A stretch of 41,137 nucleotides of DNA from Hyphomicrobiales bacterium (GTDB taxonomy: Bacteria; Pseudomonadota; Alphaproteobacteria; Rhizobiales; Beijerinckiaceae). The DNA is taken from assembly GCA_019247605.1 (NCBI GenBank), contig JAFBAS010000042.1:1-41137 (forward strand). The letters are read 5' to 3'. A program made the translations under genes and the position numbers. The notes under the pieces were generated by a model. That model was not told where the DNA came from and made no database searches. It saw nothing but the letters and a program-made list of their open reading frames with translations. Below are positions 16,505 through 24,383 of this stretch, one piece after another (the stretch's first letter is position 1; each line of letters starts with the position of its first letter).

Positions 16505-17671
16505 CTATTTCAGCGGGCAATCCTTGCCGTGCGGGTCGACATCGTCCTTGAACACCGTCTGGACGATCTCGGTCTGGTATTTGCCATCCGGCCGCTTTGC
16601 CACCTTGGTGATGTAGAAATTCTGGATCGGGTAATCGTTGTTGTTGAACTTGAAGCTGCCGCGGAGCGATTGGAAATCGGCTTTCTTCAGGGCGGCCCGC
16701 AGCGCTTCCTTGTCGTCGGTCTTGCCGCCCGTGGCCTTGAGCGCGGAGTCGATGAGGAGCGCCGCATCATAGGCTTCGAAGGCATAGGAGCCGGGGACGT
16801 AATTGTAGGCCTTCTCGAAATCCGCCACGAACGCCTTGTTCTGCGGGGTGTCGAGATTGGGGGCCCAGTTTGAGCTGCCGTAGAAACCGACGGCTGCGTC
16901 CTGTTGGGCCGGAAGCGTCGATTCATCGACCGTGAAGGCCGAGATGAACGGAATGTCGCTCAAGCCCGCTTGGCGGTATTGCTTGACCAGATTGACGCCC
17001 AGCCCGCCCGGCATGAAGGTGTAGATGGCGTCCGGCTTCGCGGCCGCGATCTTCGCCAGCTCGGCCGAGAAGTCGAGCTGGGTCAAAGGGGTGTAGACCT
17101 CGTCCACGATCTCGCCCTTGAAGGTGAGCTTGAATCCCTCGATCGCGTCCTTGCCGGCCTGGTAATTCGGCGCAAGGAGGAAGACGCGTTTATAGCCCTT
17201 CTCCTGGGCGTAGGTTCCGCTCGCGGCGTGAATACGATCATTCTCGTATGAGGTTACAAAGAAATAGGGGTTGCACGCCTTGCCGGCAAAGCTCGAGGGA
17301 CCCGCATTCGGGCTCACCAGGAAGATTTTCTGATCGGTGACGGGTTTCATGATCGCGGCGAGCACATTGGAGAAGATCGGGCCGACCACGAAATCGACCT
17401 TGTCGCGATCGATGAGCGCCTGCACCTTGGTGATGGCGAGGTCGGGCTTCAGCTCGTCGTCGACCACCACGGTCTCCACCTCGCGGCCACCCAATTTCCC
17501 GCCCAGCGCCTTGAGGCCAAGCTGAAAGCCGTCGAGCGCCTGCTTGCCGAGCGCCGCCGGCGGCCCCGAAAGGCTGAGCACCACGCCCACTTTCAGCTTT
17601 TCCTGAGCTTGCGCCGGAAAGCTGAGCGCGAGCGCGGCGACGAGCGCCAAGGGCGTGAGGATTCGCTGCAT
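16505..17671 (-). CDS. Branched-chain-amino-acid-type ABC transporter substrate-binding protein (orphan)
   Basis: A 388-residue periplasmic binding protein of the Leu/Ile/Val (Peripla_BP_6) class. The signal peptide is MQRILTPLALVAALALSFPAQA, cut near AQAQEK. The mature start LKVGVVLSLSGPPAALGKQALDGFQLGLK and VDFVVGPIFSNVLAAI are characteristic. The start at 17671 gives good spacing from AGGAG, and an ATG six bases earlier is nearly equal. No livHMGF permease or ATPase gene is nearby, so it either works with a transporter elsewhere or has a sensor role. The ligand cannot be read from sequence, and proteins of this subgroup bind amino acids, aromatic acids or amides. Confidence 0.9.
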   Translation of the reverse strand: MQRILTPLALVAALALSFPAQAQEKLKVGVVLSLSGPPAALGKQALDGFQLGLKALGGKLGGREVETVVVDDELKPDLAITKVQALIDRDKVDFVVGPIFSNVLAAIMKPVTDQKIFLVSPNAGPSSFAGKACNPYFFVTSYENDRIHAASGTYAQEKGYKRVFLLAPNYQAGKDAIEGFKLTFKGEIVDEVYTPLTQLDFSAELAKIAAAKPDAIYTFMPGGLGVNLVKQYRQAGLSDIPFISAFTVDESTLPAQQDAAVGFYGSSNWAPNLDTPQNKAFVADFEKAYNYVPGSYAFEAYDAALLIDSALKATGGKTDDKEALRAALKKADFQSLRGSFKFNNNDYPIQNFYITKVAKRPDGKYQTEIVQTVFKDDVDPHGKDCPLK

Positions 17672-17983
17672 GGGCATTTCTCCTGGTGCCGTTTGTGACC
17701 GGCCCGCGGGCCGCGGCTTCGCCGGAAAGTCTAAGCTCGAACGATTGCGCTTGTGAAGCCGTTTTGCGGCGCGCATGCGGGCTTCGACCGGGCCGCGCCG
17801 GCCGGCGTTTCCACCTCCCTCCCCCCCGACGCAGTCGCGGTGGGGAGGGGGCGAGCGGCGCTGAGCGCCTCGACCTGAAAGCGCGAGCGCCGCATCCGTC
17901 TTAATCCTGTTGCGTCTTGGCGCTTGCGCATTGCGGAGAGCCTGTCCATTCTCGCCCTTGCAGCGCAAGAACGGGGAATGGCA
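17672..17983. other. Divergent intergenic region with GC-rich hairpin
   Basis: 312 bases between the binding-protein gene and the cupin gene, which read apart. It contains a C-run/G-run inverted repeat: CCCTCCCC (17817-17824) pairs with GGGGAGGG (17842-17849) around a loop holding gacgcagtcgcgg. This resembles short intergenic repeats of rhizobia. I see no reliable promoter boxes. Confidence 0.4.
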
Positions 17984-18433
17984 ATGAAGGCGGAAACGGG
18001 CGGGGTCACCAAGGCAAATACCGGCATCGATGGGATTTCCTGGAACATTTTCGGCCAAACCTACGTGCCGAAACAGGTGTCCGAAGCCTCATTCGCCTGG
18101 CACGCGACGCTTCCGCCAGGAACCTTCGTTCCGCCCCATATCCATCCGACGCAGGAAGAGTTCATCTATATGCTGGAAGGCCGCATGGACCTCGTTCTCG
18201 ATGGGAAGGATTACGTCGCCAGCGTGGGCGACCTCATCCGTCTACCAATGGGTGCGCCGCACGGCCTCTTCAATAAGGGCGAGCAGACGATCAAATGCCT
18301 TTTTTGGGTGTCGCCGACGCGCAAGCTTTACGATCTTTTCTGGGGCATTCACTCGATGAAAGAACAAAAGCCTGAAGAGGTCGTGGCGCTATCGGCCAAG
18401 CATGAGGTGATGTTCCTCCCGCCTCCGGCGTGA
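17984..18433 (+). CDS. Cupin-domain protein
   Basis: A 149-residue single-cupin protein. Motif 1 is present as PPHIHPTQEEFIYMLEG (H-x-H-x4-E), and motif 2 as LIRLPMGAPHGLFN with its His, so a metal-binding barrel is likely. The substrate is unknown. Family members include dioxygenases, isomerases and sugar-binding proteins. The ATG at 17984 lies six bases after GGGGA, and an ATG at 17978 is too close to that site. It runs convergently into the racemase-family gene with only five bases between the stops. Confidence 0.85.
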   Translation: MKAETGGVTKANTGIDGISWNIFGQTYVPKQVSEASFAWHATLPPGTFVPPHIHPTQEEFIYMLEGRMDLVLDGKDYVASVGDLIRLPMGAPHGLFNKGEQTIKCLFWVSPTRKLYDLFWGIHSMKEQKPEEVVALSAKHEVMFLPPPA

Positions 18434-18438
18434 GACGA

Positions 18439-19146
18439 TCAGGCCGCGATGGCGACGCCCTCGGTGGCGCGCCGCAAGGCGGCATGTGCCAGAAGCCGTG
18501 TGGTGTCGAGAGTCGGGAGCGGTGAATTCTCGTCATTCATGATGAGCGGAATTTCGGTGCAGGCGAGCGCCGCCGCATCGCACCCATCAGCTTTCATCCT
18601 CGCAAAGACGCGCTGGAATTCCGCAACCGCCTCCGGCTTGAACACGCCATAGGTGAGTTCATCCATGATGATGCGGTTGATCTCGGCGCCTTCACGAGTG
18701 TTCGGCCGCATGTGGCCAATGCCGCATGCCGCAAGCTTTTCGGGGTAGACCTCACTTTCAGTGAGCCAGCTCGTGCCGACCACGCCGACGCGCCGAAGGC
18801 CGCGACGCGTCGCTTCCGCCGCCGTAACCTCCGCGATGTGCAGGAAGGGAAGCGGCGAGCGCGGCTCGACATGAGAGAAGGCGCGATGGATCGTGTTGTC
18901 GGGGCAGATCAGGAAATCGGCCCCGCTGCGCGCGAGCTTCTCGGCCGAAGCGAGCATCAGCTCGCCGACACCCTGCCAATCGTCGCGTTCGAGATGCGCC
19001 ACATATTCCGCAAGCGATGGCGTGTGCATCGAGATTTCCGGATGCGCGTGGCGCCCGAGAATCGTCGCGCCTTGCGCGCAGATGGTGCGGTAGCATAAAG
19101 CCGCACCTTCCGCCGAGCAGGCGACGATGCCGATATGCTGGACCAT
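18439..19146 (-). CDS. Aspartate/glutamate racemase family protein
   Basis: A 235-residue protein of the Asp/Glu/hydantoin racemase superfamily. The two catalytic cysteines are visible: Cys81 in FLICPDNTIH and Cys196 in LACTEIPLI. The N-terminus IGIVACSAEGAALCYRTI is family-like. Such enzymes epimerise aspartate, glutamate or related acids by two-base proton transfer. The gene starts 21 bases after the stop of the second radical SAM gene and is very probably in one operon with it. It may act on the same metabolite, although its own substrate is not shown by sequence. Confidence 0.88.
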   Translation of the reverse strand: MVQHIGIVACSAEGAALCYRTICAQGATILGRHAHPEISMHTPSLAEYVAHLERDDWQGVGELMLASAEKLARSGADFLICPDNTIHRAFSHVEPRSPLPFLHIAEVTAAEATRRGLRRVGVVGTSWLTESEVYPEKLAACGIGHMRPNTREGAEINRIIMDELTYGVFKPEAVAEFQRVFARMKADGCDAAALACTEIPLIMNDENSPLPTLDTTRLLAHAALRRATEGVAIAA

Positions 19147-19167
19147 GGGCCTGCTTGCCTGTCCCGA

Positions 19168-20946
19168 TCACGCAGCAGCCGCGGCGCGGAGCTTCGCCTT
19201 GGCGGCGGCGGCGCGCGTTGCATCGTTTTGCTGGAACATCTCGAGCGTCTCCAGATCCTGATCCGCCACAGGCGTCAGCGCGAGGTCGCGATAGAGCCGC
19301 GCCTTCGGGTCGCGCTTGATCGCACGCCGCGTGCGGCCCATGCGCCAGACGATGCCGGCGATCTTCACATGCTTTGCGATGAGCTCGGCAACGTATCTGG
19401 GGTAGAAGACGAAGGGGTTCTCGATCGGCATCCCCGGGCGCCGGTCACGGCGCACCTTGCGGCGCAGATAACCGCCCTCGAGCGGGTGAATTTTCTCGAT
19501 GGTGACGCAGCCGTAAAACCAGACGAGCAGAAACATCATCTTGCCCGGGCTGATGCCGGTCGCGTAGGCCCGGCGCATGATGGTTTGCATATGCTCGGGC
19601 GTGTAATACGCCTCCCAGGCGCGGCGGTAGACGCCCTCCCATTCGGCTTTGGACATTTTCGGGTGTCCGGTCGTCACATGCTCGAGATCGTATTTGTTCA
19701 TGTCCGGGTCCATCGGGACACCGGCCTTGAGCAGCTTCTGATGATCCTCCGAGCCGGGCAGCGGCGTCAGGCAGAAGAACTCCAGAAGGTCGAGCGGCAG
19801 CTCGCGCTGGATGATCTCGATGTCGCGGAGGATCGAGCTCGGCGTGTCGTTCGGAAAGCCGAGGATATAACCCGCATAGGTGAAGCAGCCGACCGCCTTC
19901 CACGCGAGCAGCATGGTGCGGTATTCAGCGATGCGATTTTGCTTCTTCTTGGCCGCAAGCAAATTCTCGGGATTGATGTTCTCAAGTCCGAGGAAGACGC
20001 GCCTCACCCCTGCCTTGGCGGCCTTCTCGATGAAGTTCGGAATGCGGTGGCAAAGCGTGTCGACCTGGATGACGATCGAGAAATTCACGCCCGTGTCGGC
20101 GCGCACCTCGATGAGCCGATCGAAGATCGGCTCCCAGTTCTTGTTGCGCGCGAGATTGTCGTCGGTGATGAAGAAGGCGCGCACGCCTTGCGACAGATTG
20201 GCCCGCACGATGGCTTCGACGTCATCGGGCGTGCGGTAACGCGATTTGCGCCCCTGCACATTGATGATGGTGCAAAACGAGCATTGGAAAGGGCAGCCAC
20301 GTCCGGCATCGAAGCTCGTCACCCGCCCACCCGTGCGCCCGACCCGTTCCACCGGCAAGAAAGGCGTAGGCGCCGCCTCGATCGAGGGCAAATCCTTCAT
20401 GAAGTCGTAAAGCGGTCGCAGCGTGCCCCTCGCGGCGTCGCGAAGCACGAGGTCGAGCCGGTCCTCGGCCTCGCCCGCGAAAAGCGAAATGCCGAGCGCC
20501 TGCGCCTCCTTCAGATCGTCCGGCATCTGCGGCAGCATCGCGAGGCAGCCCGAGACATGAAAGCCGCCGATGGCGACTTTGACGTCTTTCGCTCGCAATC
20601 TGCGTGCGAGATCCATTGCGTGCGGAAATTGGTTTGATTGCACGCCGACGAAAGCCACCACGCCGAACCCGCCATTGGCGGCAAGCTCGTTCGCGATGCG
20701 CTCGGGGCGGATGCGCGTGTTCGTCTCGTCGAGCGCCACGATGTCGAACTCGATATCCTCGCCCAGCACCTTGCGATCGGCGCAATCGCGAGCGAGCCCG
20801 TAAAGGACGGCGAGGGTGTTCGACGGAATGGCCGAGCGCATCCATTGGATGACGTAGCCTTCATCGTCGTAATGGGAAGGCTTGATCAGGAAGAGCTTGA
20901 AGCGACGCCTGGCGAATACCGCTGACGTCACGGCGGATGCGGTCAT
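19168..20946 (-). CDS. Radical SAM protein with N-terminal cobalamin-binding-like domain (copy B)
   Basis: A 592-residue protein. The N-terminal third (about 15-160) looks like the Rossmann domain found in B12-binding radical SAM enzymes (VVAFVGVQSNQFPHAMDLA, then VAIGGFHVSGCLAMLPQMP), but a DxHxxG cobalamin-ligand motif is not visible. The radical SAM core starts at GRGCPFQCSFC (Cys218, Cys222, Cys225, C-x3-C-x2-C) and continues with FFITDDNLARNKNWEPIFD and FLGLENINPENL. The C-terminal part is Arg-rich and basic. The start at 20946 lies 13 bases after the stop of the upstream paralogue, so the two are surely co-transcribed. The reaction is unknown. The order of domains recalls BchE-type and methylase-type radical SAM proteins. 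Confidence 0.88.
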   Translation of the reverse strand: MTASAVTSAVFARRRFKLFLIKPSHYDDEGYVIQWMRSAIPSNTLAVLYGLARDCADRKVLGEDIEFDIVALDETNTRIRPERIANELAANGGFGVVAFVGVQSNQFPHAMDLARRLRAKDVKVAIGGFHVSGCLAMLPQMPDDLKEAQALGISLFAGEAEDRLDLVLRDAARGTLRPLYDFMKDLPSIEAAPTPFLPVERVGRTGGRVTSFDAGRGCPFQCSFCTIINVQGRKSRYRTPDDVEAIVRANLSQGVRAFFITDDNLARNKNWEPIFDRLIEVRADTGVNFSIVIQVDTLCHRIPNFIEKAAKAGVRRVFLGLENINPENLLAAKKKQNRIAEYRTMLLAWKAVGCFTYAGYILGFPNDTPSSILRDIEIIQRELPLDLLEFFCLTPLPGSEDHQKLLKAGVPMDPDMNKYDLEHVTTGHPKMSKAEWEGVYRRAWEAYYTPEHMQTIMRRAYATGISPGKMMFLLVWFYGCVTIEKIHPLEGGYLRRKVRRDRRPGMPIENPFVFYPRYVAELIAKHVKIAGIVWRMGRTRRAIKRDPKARLYRDLALTPVADQDLETLEMFQQNDATRAAAAKAKLRAAAAA

Positions 20947-20959
20947 CACAAAACCGCGA

Positions 20960-22780
20960 TCACGAGCTGGCGCCAACCGCGACGGAAGCCGAGGCGGCAT
21001 CGGGCCTTGCGGCTGCCGCACCCGGACGCAGCAACTCGGCGCGCTCGCGCGTTTTGGCGACCGCCGCGCGGCCGCCTTGTGTGACGTTGAACATGTCGAG
21101 ACGGTCCATCTCGTCTTCTTGCACCGGCGTGAGCGCCATGTCCATATATTCCAGGGGCTTCGGGTCTTTCAAAATACGCCGGCGGACGCGATCGAGCCGC
21201 CAGAGAAGCGCCCCGATCCTCGCCACCTTCCCGGCCGTCTCGGCCATGTATTTGAGATGCCAGAGCACTGGCGGCTCGAGGGGGAAGCCTGGACGCCGAT
21301 CCTTGCGGTATTTGAGCCGCAAATAGCCGCCTTGAAGAGGATGCAGGCCCTCGATTCCCACCGAGCCCTGGAACCAGGCAAGAAAATACATGACCTTGAT
21401 GGTCTTCATGCCGCAGGCGGTGGCGCGCCGCATCACGGTCTCGATATGCTCGGGCGTGTAGTAGGTTTCCCAGGCGAGCCGGTAAGCACGCTCCCACTCC
21501 TCTTTCGACATCACGGAATGGGCAGTCGTCGCGTGCTCGAGATCGTATTTGTTCATGTCGGGGTCCATGGGGACGCCCGCCAGATGCAGGTTTTTGTGGT
21601 CTTCAGAGCCCGGAAGCGGCGTGAGGAAGAAGAACTCCAGAATGTCCAGCGGCAGCTCCCGCTGAATGATCTTGATGTCACGCAGGATGCTCTCGACGCT
21701 GTCCTTCGGGAAACCCAGGATGTAACCCGCATAGGTGATGACGCCCGCCGCCTTCCAGGCAAGGAGCATCTCGCGATACTCGCAAATGCGGTTCTGCTTC
21801 TTCTTCGCCCCAGCGAGGCTGTCCGGATTGATGTTCTCGAGCCCGATGAAGACGCGCTTGACGCCGGCACGCCGGCACTTCTCGACAAAGTTCGGAATCT
21901 TGTGACAGAGCGTGTCGACCTGAATCACGAAGTGGCAGCGGATCGCATGCTTTTCCCGCATCTCGATGAGGCGATCGAAAATCGGTTCCCAATTTCGATT
22001 GCGCGCCAGATTGTCGTCGGTGATGAAGAAGCTTCTGATGCCCTGCGCCACATTGGCTCGCACGATCGCCTCGACGTCATCGGGCGTGCGATAGCGCGAC
22101 TTGCGCCCCTGCACATTGATGATGGTGCAAAACGAGCATTGGAACGGGCAACCCCGACCGGCATCGAAGCTCGTTTCCCAACCGCGCGTGCGGGCGATCT
22201 TCTCGGCCGGAAGGATCGGCATCATCGCGGCTTCGAGGCTCGGCAGATCCTTCATAAAATCGTAGATCGGCTCGAGCTTGCCGGCAGCGGCGTCCTGCAA
22301 CACCGTATCGAGCCTCCCTTCCGCCTCACCGGCGAAGAATGAGACGCCGAGCCTTTGCGCCTCCTTCATGTCATCGGGCATCTCGGGAAGCATTGCGAGA
22401 CAGCCCGAGACATGAAATCCGCCGATGCAGACCTGAATGCCTTGCGCCCGCAAAGGCCGCGCGATGTCCATCGCGCGCGGAAACTGGTTCGACTGCACCC
22501 CGACAAGACCGACGAGACCAGACCCGCCATTCTCGCGGATGCGTCGCGCGATCCGCTCGGGCCTGATGCGGGTGTTGGTCTCGTCTACGGCCTCGATCTC
22601 GATGTCGACGTCCTCGCCGAGCACGCCACGATCACGGCAATCCGCGGCAAGGCCATAGAGTGAGGCGAGCGAATTGGAAGGGATCGAGGAGCGAAACCAT
22701 TGAATGACATAGCCGTCGTCGTCGTAATGCGACGGCTTGATGAGGTAGAGTACGAATCTCTTTGCGCGAATCGGGGCCAT
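20960..22780 (-). CDS. Radical SAM protein with N-terminal cobalamin-binding-like domain (copy A)
   Basis: A 606-residue paralogue of the next gene, collinear with it from KPSHYDDDGYVIQW to the basic C-terminus. The iron-sulfur motif is Cys211, Cys215 and Cys218 in GRGCPFQCSFC. It keeps the same core phrases (FFITDDNLARNRNWEPIFD, IGLENINPDSL, TYAGYILGFP, LTPLPGSEDH). The N-terminal domain likewise lacks a plain DxHxxG. It ends in an Ala/Pro-rich tail. The ATG at 22780 is preceded by AGGA at about eight bases. It is the first gene of the leftward radical SAM A / radical SAM B / racemase-family run. An FAD monooxygenase lies 187 bases upstream on the same strand. Substrate and reaction are unknown. 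Confidence 0.88.
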   Translation of the reverse strand: MAPIRAKRFVLYLIKPSHYDDDGYVIQWFRSSIPSNSLASLYGLAADCRDRGVLGEDVDIEIEAVDETNTRIRPERIARRIRENGGSGLVGLVGVQSNQFPRAMDIARPLRAQGIQVCIGGFHVSGCLAMLPEMPDDMKEAQRLGVSFFAGEAEGRLDTVLQDAAAGKLEPIYDFMKDLPSLEAAMMPILPAEKIARTRGWETSFDAGRGCPFQCSFCTIINVQGRKSRYRTPDDVEAIVRANVAQGIRSFFITDDNLARNRNWEPIFDRLIEMREKHAIRCHFVIQVDTLCHKIPNFVEKCRRAGVKRVFIGLENINPDSLAGAKKKQNRICEYREMLLAWKAAGVITYAGYILGFPKDSVESILRDIKIIQRELPLDILEFFFLTPLPGSEDHKNLHLAGVPMDPDMNKYDLEHATTAHSVMSKEEWERAYRLAWETYYTPEHIETVMRRATACGMKTIKVMYFLAWFQGSVGIEGLHPLQGGYLRLKYRKDRRPGFPLEPPVLWHLKYMAETAGKVARIGALLWRLDRVRRRILKDPKPLEYMDMALTPVQEDEMDRLDMFNVTQGGRAAVAKTRERAELLRPGAAAARPDAASASVAVGASS

Positions 22781-22967
22781 CGACGAAGTCCTGTGAAATC
22801 CTCACAACGCCCGGAAGGCTGGACTTGAACAAGCGAAGCAGTCGCGACCTCGGCTTCATTACAAATTTTAGATGCGAACACAACCGCGAACAAAATCATT
22901 CGCGAGGATGCAGCGGAATTACTGAAGAAGAATGAATGGGCAAACGTGGAGTGGCGGCAGCGTTCCC

Positions 22968-24251
22968 CTAAGCGGCGCGATTACTGTTTGCAGGCGCGGG
23001 CGGAGTCAGCGTGGCCGAGCGTGCGACCTGCTCCTTGGCAAAGCCGGCCGTCGAGGCATAGCCGCGCACGATCGCCTTGCGCTGCTCGAAGGAGAGCACG
23101 TCCTCGATGCGCTGGAAACCCTCGGGAGCAAGCGCCTCGACGGCATCGATGACGCCTTCCGGGCCGCCCTTGCGGTTGAGCCGCACGATCTCGGCGGTCA
23201 TGGGAGCGCGCTCTTGCTCATAGGCAAGGAGCGCTTGCGCGGGATGCTCGGCGCGCACCAGCCAATCGGCGAGGCATCGCGCATCGAGCACCGCTTGGCT
23301 CGCCCCGTTCGAGCCGACCGGGTACATCGGATGCGCGGCATCGCCGAGAAGCGTCACGCGCCCCTGTGACCAACGCGGCAACGGATCGCGATCGCACATC
23401 GGATATTCGTAGAACTCGCTCGTCGCCTCGATCAGATGGGCTACATCGACGCCCGGAATCGCGAATTTGCGTACATGTGGCAAGAGCTCCTCGAGCCGGC
23501 CCGGCCGCGACCAATCCTCCTTGCGCGGCGGCACTCCGCTCTCCCCGATCTTGGCCGCGACCGCCCAATTGGTGAGCCGGGTGTCTTGGTGTTCGCCTTG
23601 CGCGATCGGATAAAGGACGAGCTTCGCGCTCATCCCGCCCGCCACGATCATCGACCTTCCGTCCAGAAATTGCGGCCAATCGAGCGCGCCGCGCCAGAGC
23701 ATGATGCCGTTCCATGCCGGCGGTCCTTCATGGGGCGCAAGCGCTGCACGCACCGTCGAATGAATACCATCGGCTCCGACCAGCACGTCGCCCGTGGCGG
23801 TGCGCACATGAGCACCTTCGCGGTTGAAGAAATACGCCGTGACGCCGCTCTCGTCCTGGCTCCAGCTTCCAAGCCGGCAGCTCGTATGAATATGGGTATC
23901 GCCGATGCGCGCGCGCAGCGCCTGATGCAGCGCTTTCTGCAAGCGTCCTCTATGAATGGAGAATTGCGGATAGGGAAAGCCCGCATGGGTGCCGCGCGGC
24001 TCGCGCCAAATCTCCTGACCAAAGCGGTTGGCATAAGTGAGCTCATGCGTGCGAATGCCGACATGATCGAGCCGCTCCAAAAGCCCGATCTCCGCGAGTT
24101 CCTTGATGGCGTGCGGCAATGTGTTGATGCCGACGCCGAGCTCGCGGATTTCGCTTCCTTGCTCGAAAACGTCGCAAGCAAGGCCGCGCGCATGCAACAT
24201 GAGCCCCGCCACGAGGCCGCCGATGCCGCCCCCGGCGATGATGACGCGCAT
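22968..24251 (-). CDS. FAD-dependent monooxygenase (PHBH fold, PhzS-like)
   Basis: A 427-residue flavoprotein hydroxylase. The FAD dinucleotide loop is IIAGGGIGGLVAGLML (4-19), the DG motif lies in VLVGADGIHSTVRAAL, and the GD motif in RVTLLGDAAHPMYPVGSNGASQAVLDA, so all three signatures of the class A family are intact. The wording GVGINTLPHAIKELAEIGL and MYPVGSNGASQA is that of flavin-dependent oxidoreductases related to PhzS. NAD(P)H and oxygen are the expected co-substrates, and the aromatic or ring substrate is unknown. It lies upstream of the radical SAM pair on the same strand, separated by 187 bases, so membership of that operon is possible, not shown. Confidence 0.9.
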   Translation of the reverse strand: MRVIIAGGGIGGLVAGLMLHARGLACDVFEQGSEIRELGVGINTLPHAIKELAEIGLLERLDHVGIRTHELTYANRFGQEIWREPRGTHAGFPYPQFSIHRGRLQKALHQALRARIGDTHIHTSCRLGSWSQDESGVTAYFFNREGAHVRTATGDVLVGADGIHSTVRAALAPHEGPPAWNGIMLWRGALDWPQFLDGRSMIVAGGMSAKLVLYPIAQGEHQDTRLTNWAVAAKIGESGVPPRKEDWSRPGRLEELLPHVRKFAIPGVDVAHLIEATSEFYEYPMCDRDPLPRWSQGRVTLLGDAAHPMYPVGSNGASQAVLDARCLADWLVRAEHPAQALLAYEQERAPMTAEIVRLNRKGGPEGVIDAVEALAPEGFQRIEDVLSFEQRKAIVRGYASTAGFAKEQVARSATLTPPAPANSNRAA

Positions 24252-24383
24252 GACCCGACCTCATTGAAACCCGACCTCGTTCGAGCTTTTCACAAGCTCG
24301 AACATGCCGACCTGCGCAAAAGGCTAACGGCCGGCGCGCCGCACGGCAAGCTGAGTCGGGCCCCGGCGCAGCGCAAATTCGAG

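Noticed and set aside
19135-22342. Plus-strand frames of about 490-500 codons opposite both radical SAM genes
   Set aside because: They look similar to each other only because the genes beneath them are paralogues. They have His/Arg/Asp-rich antisense composition and no motif.
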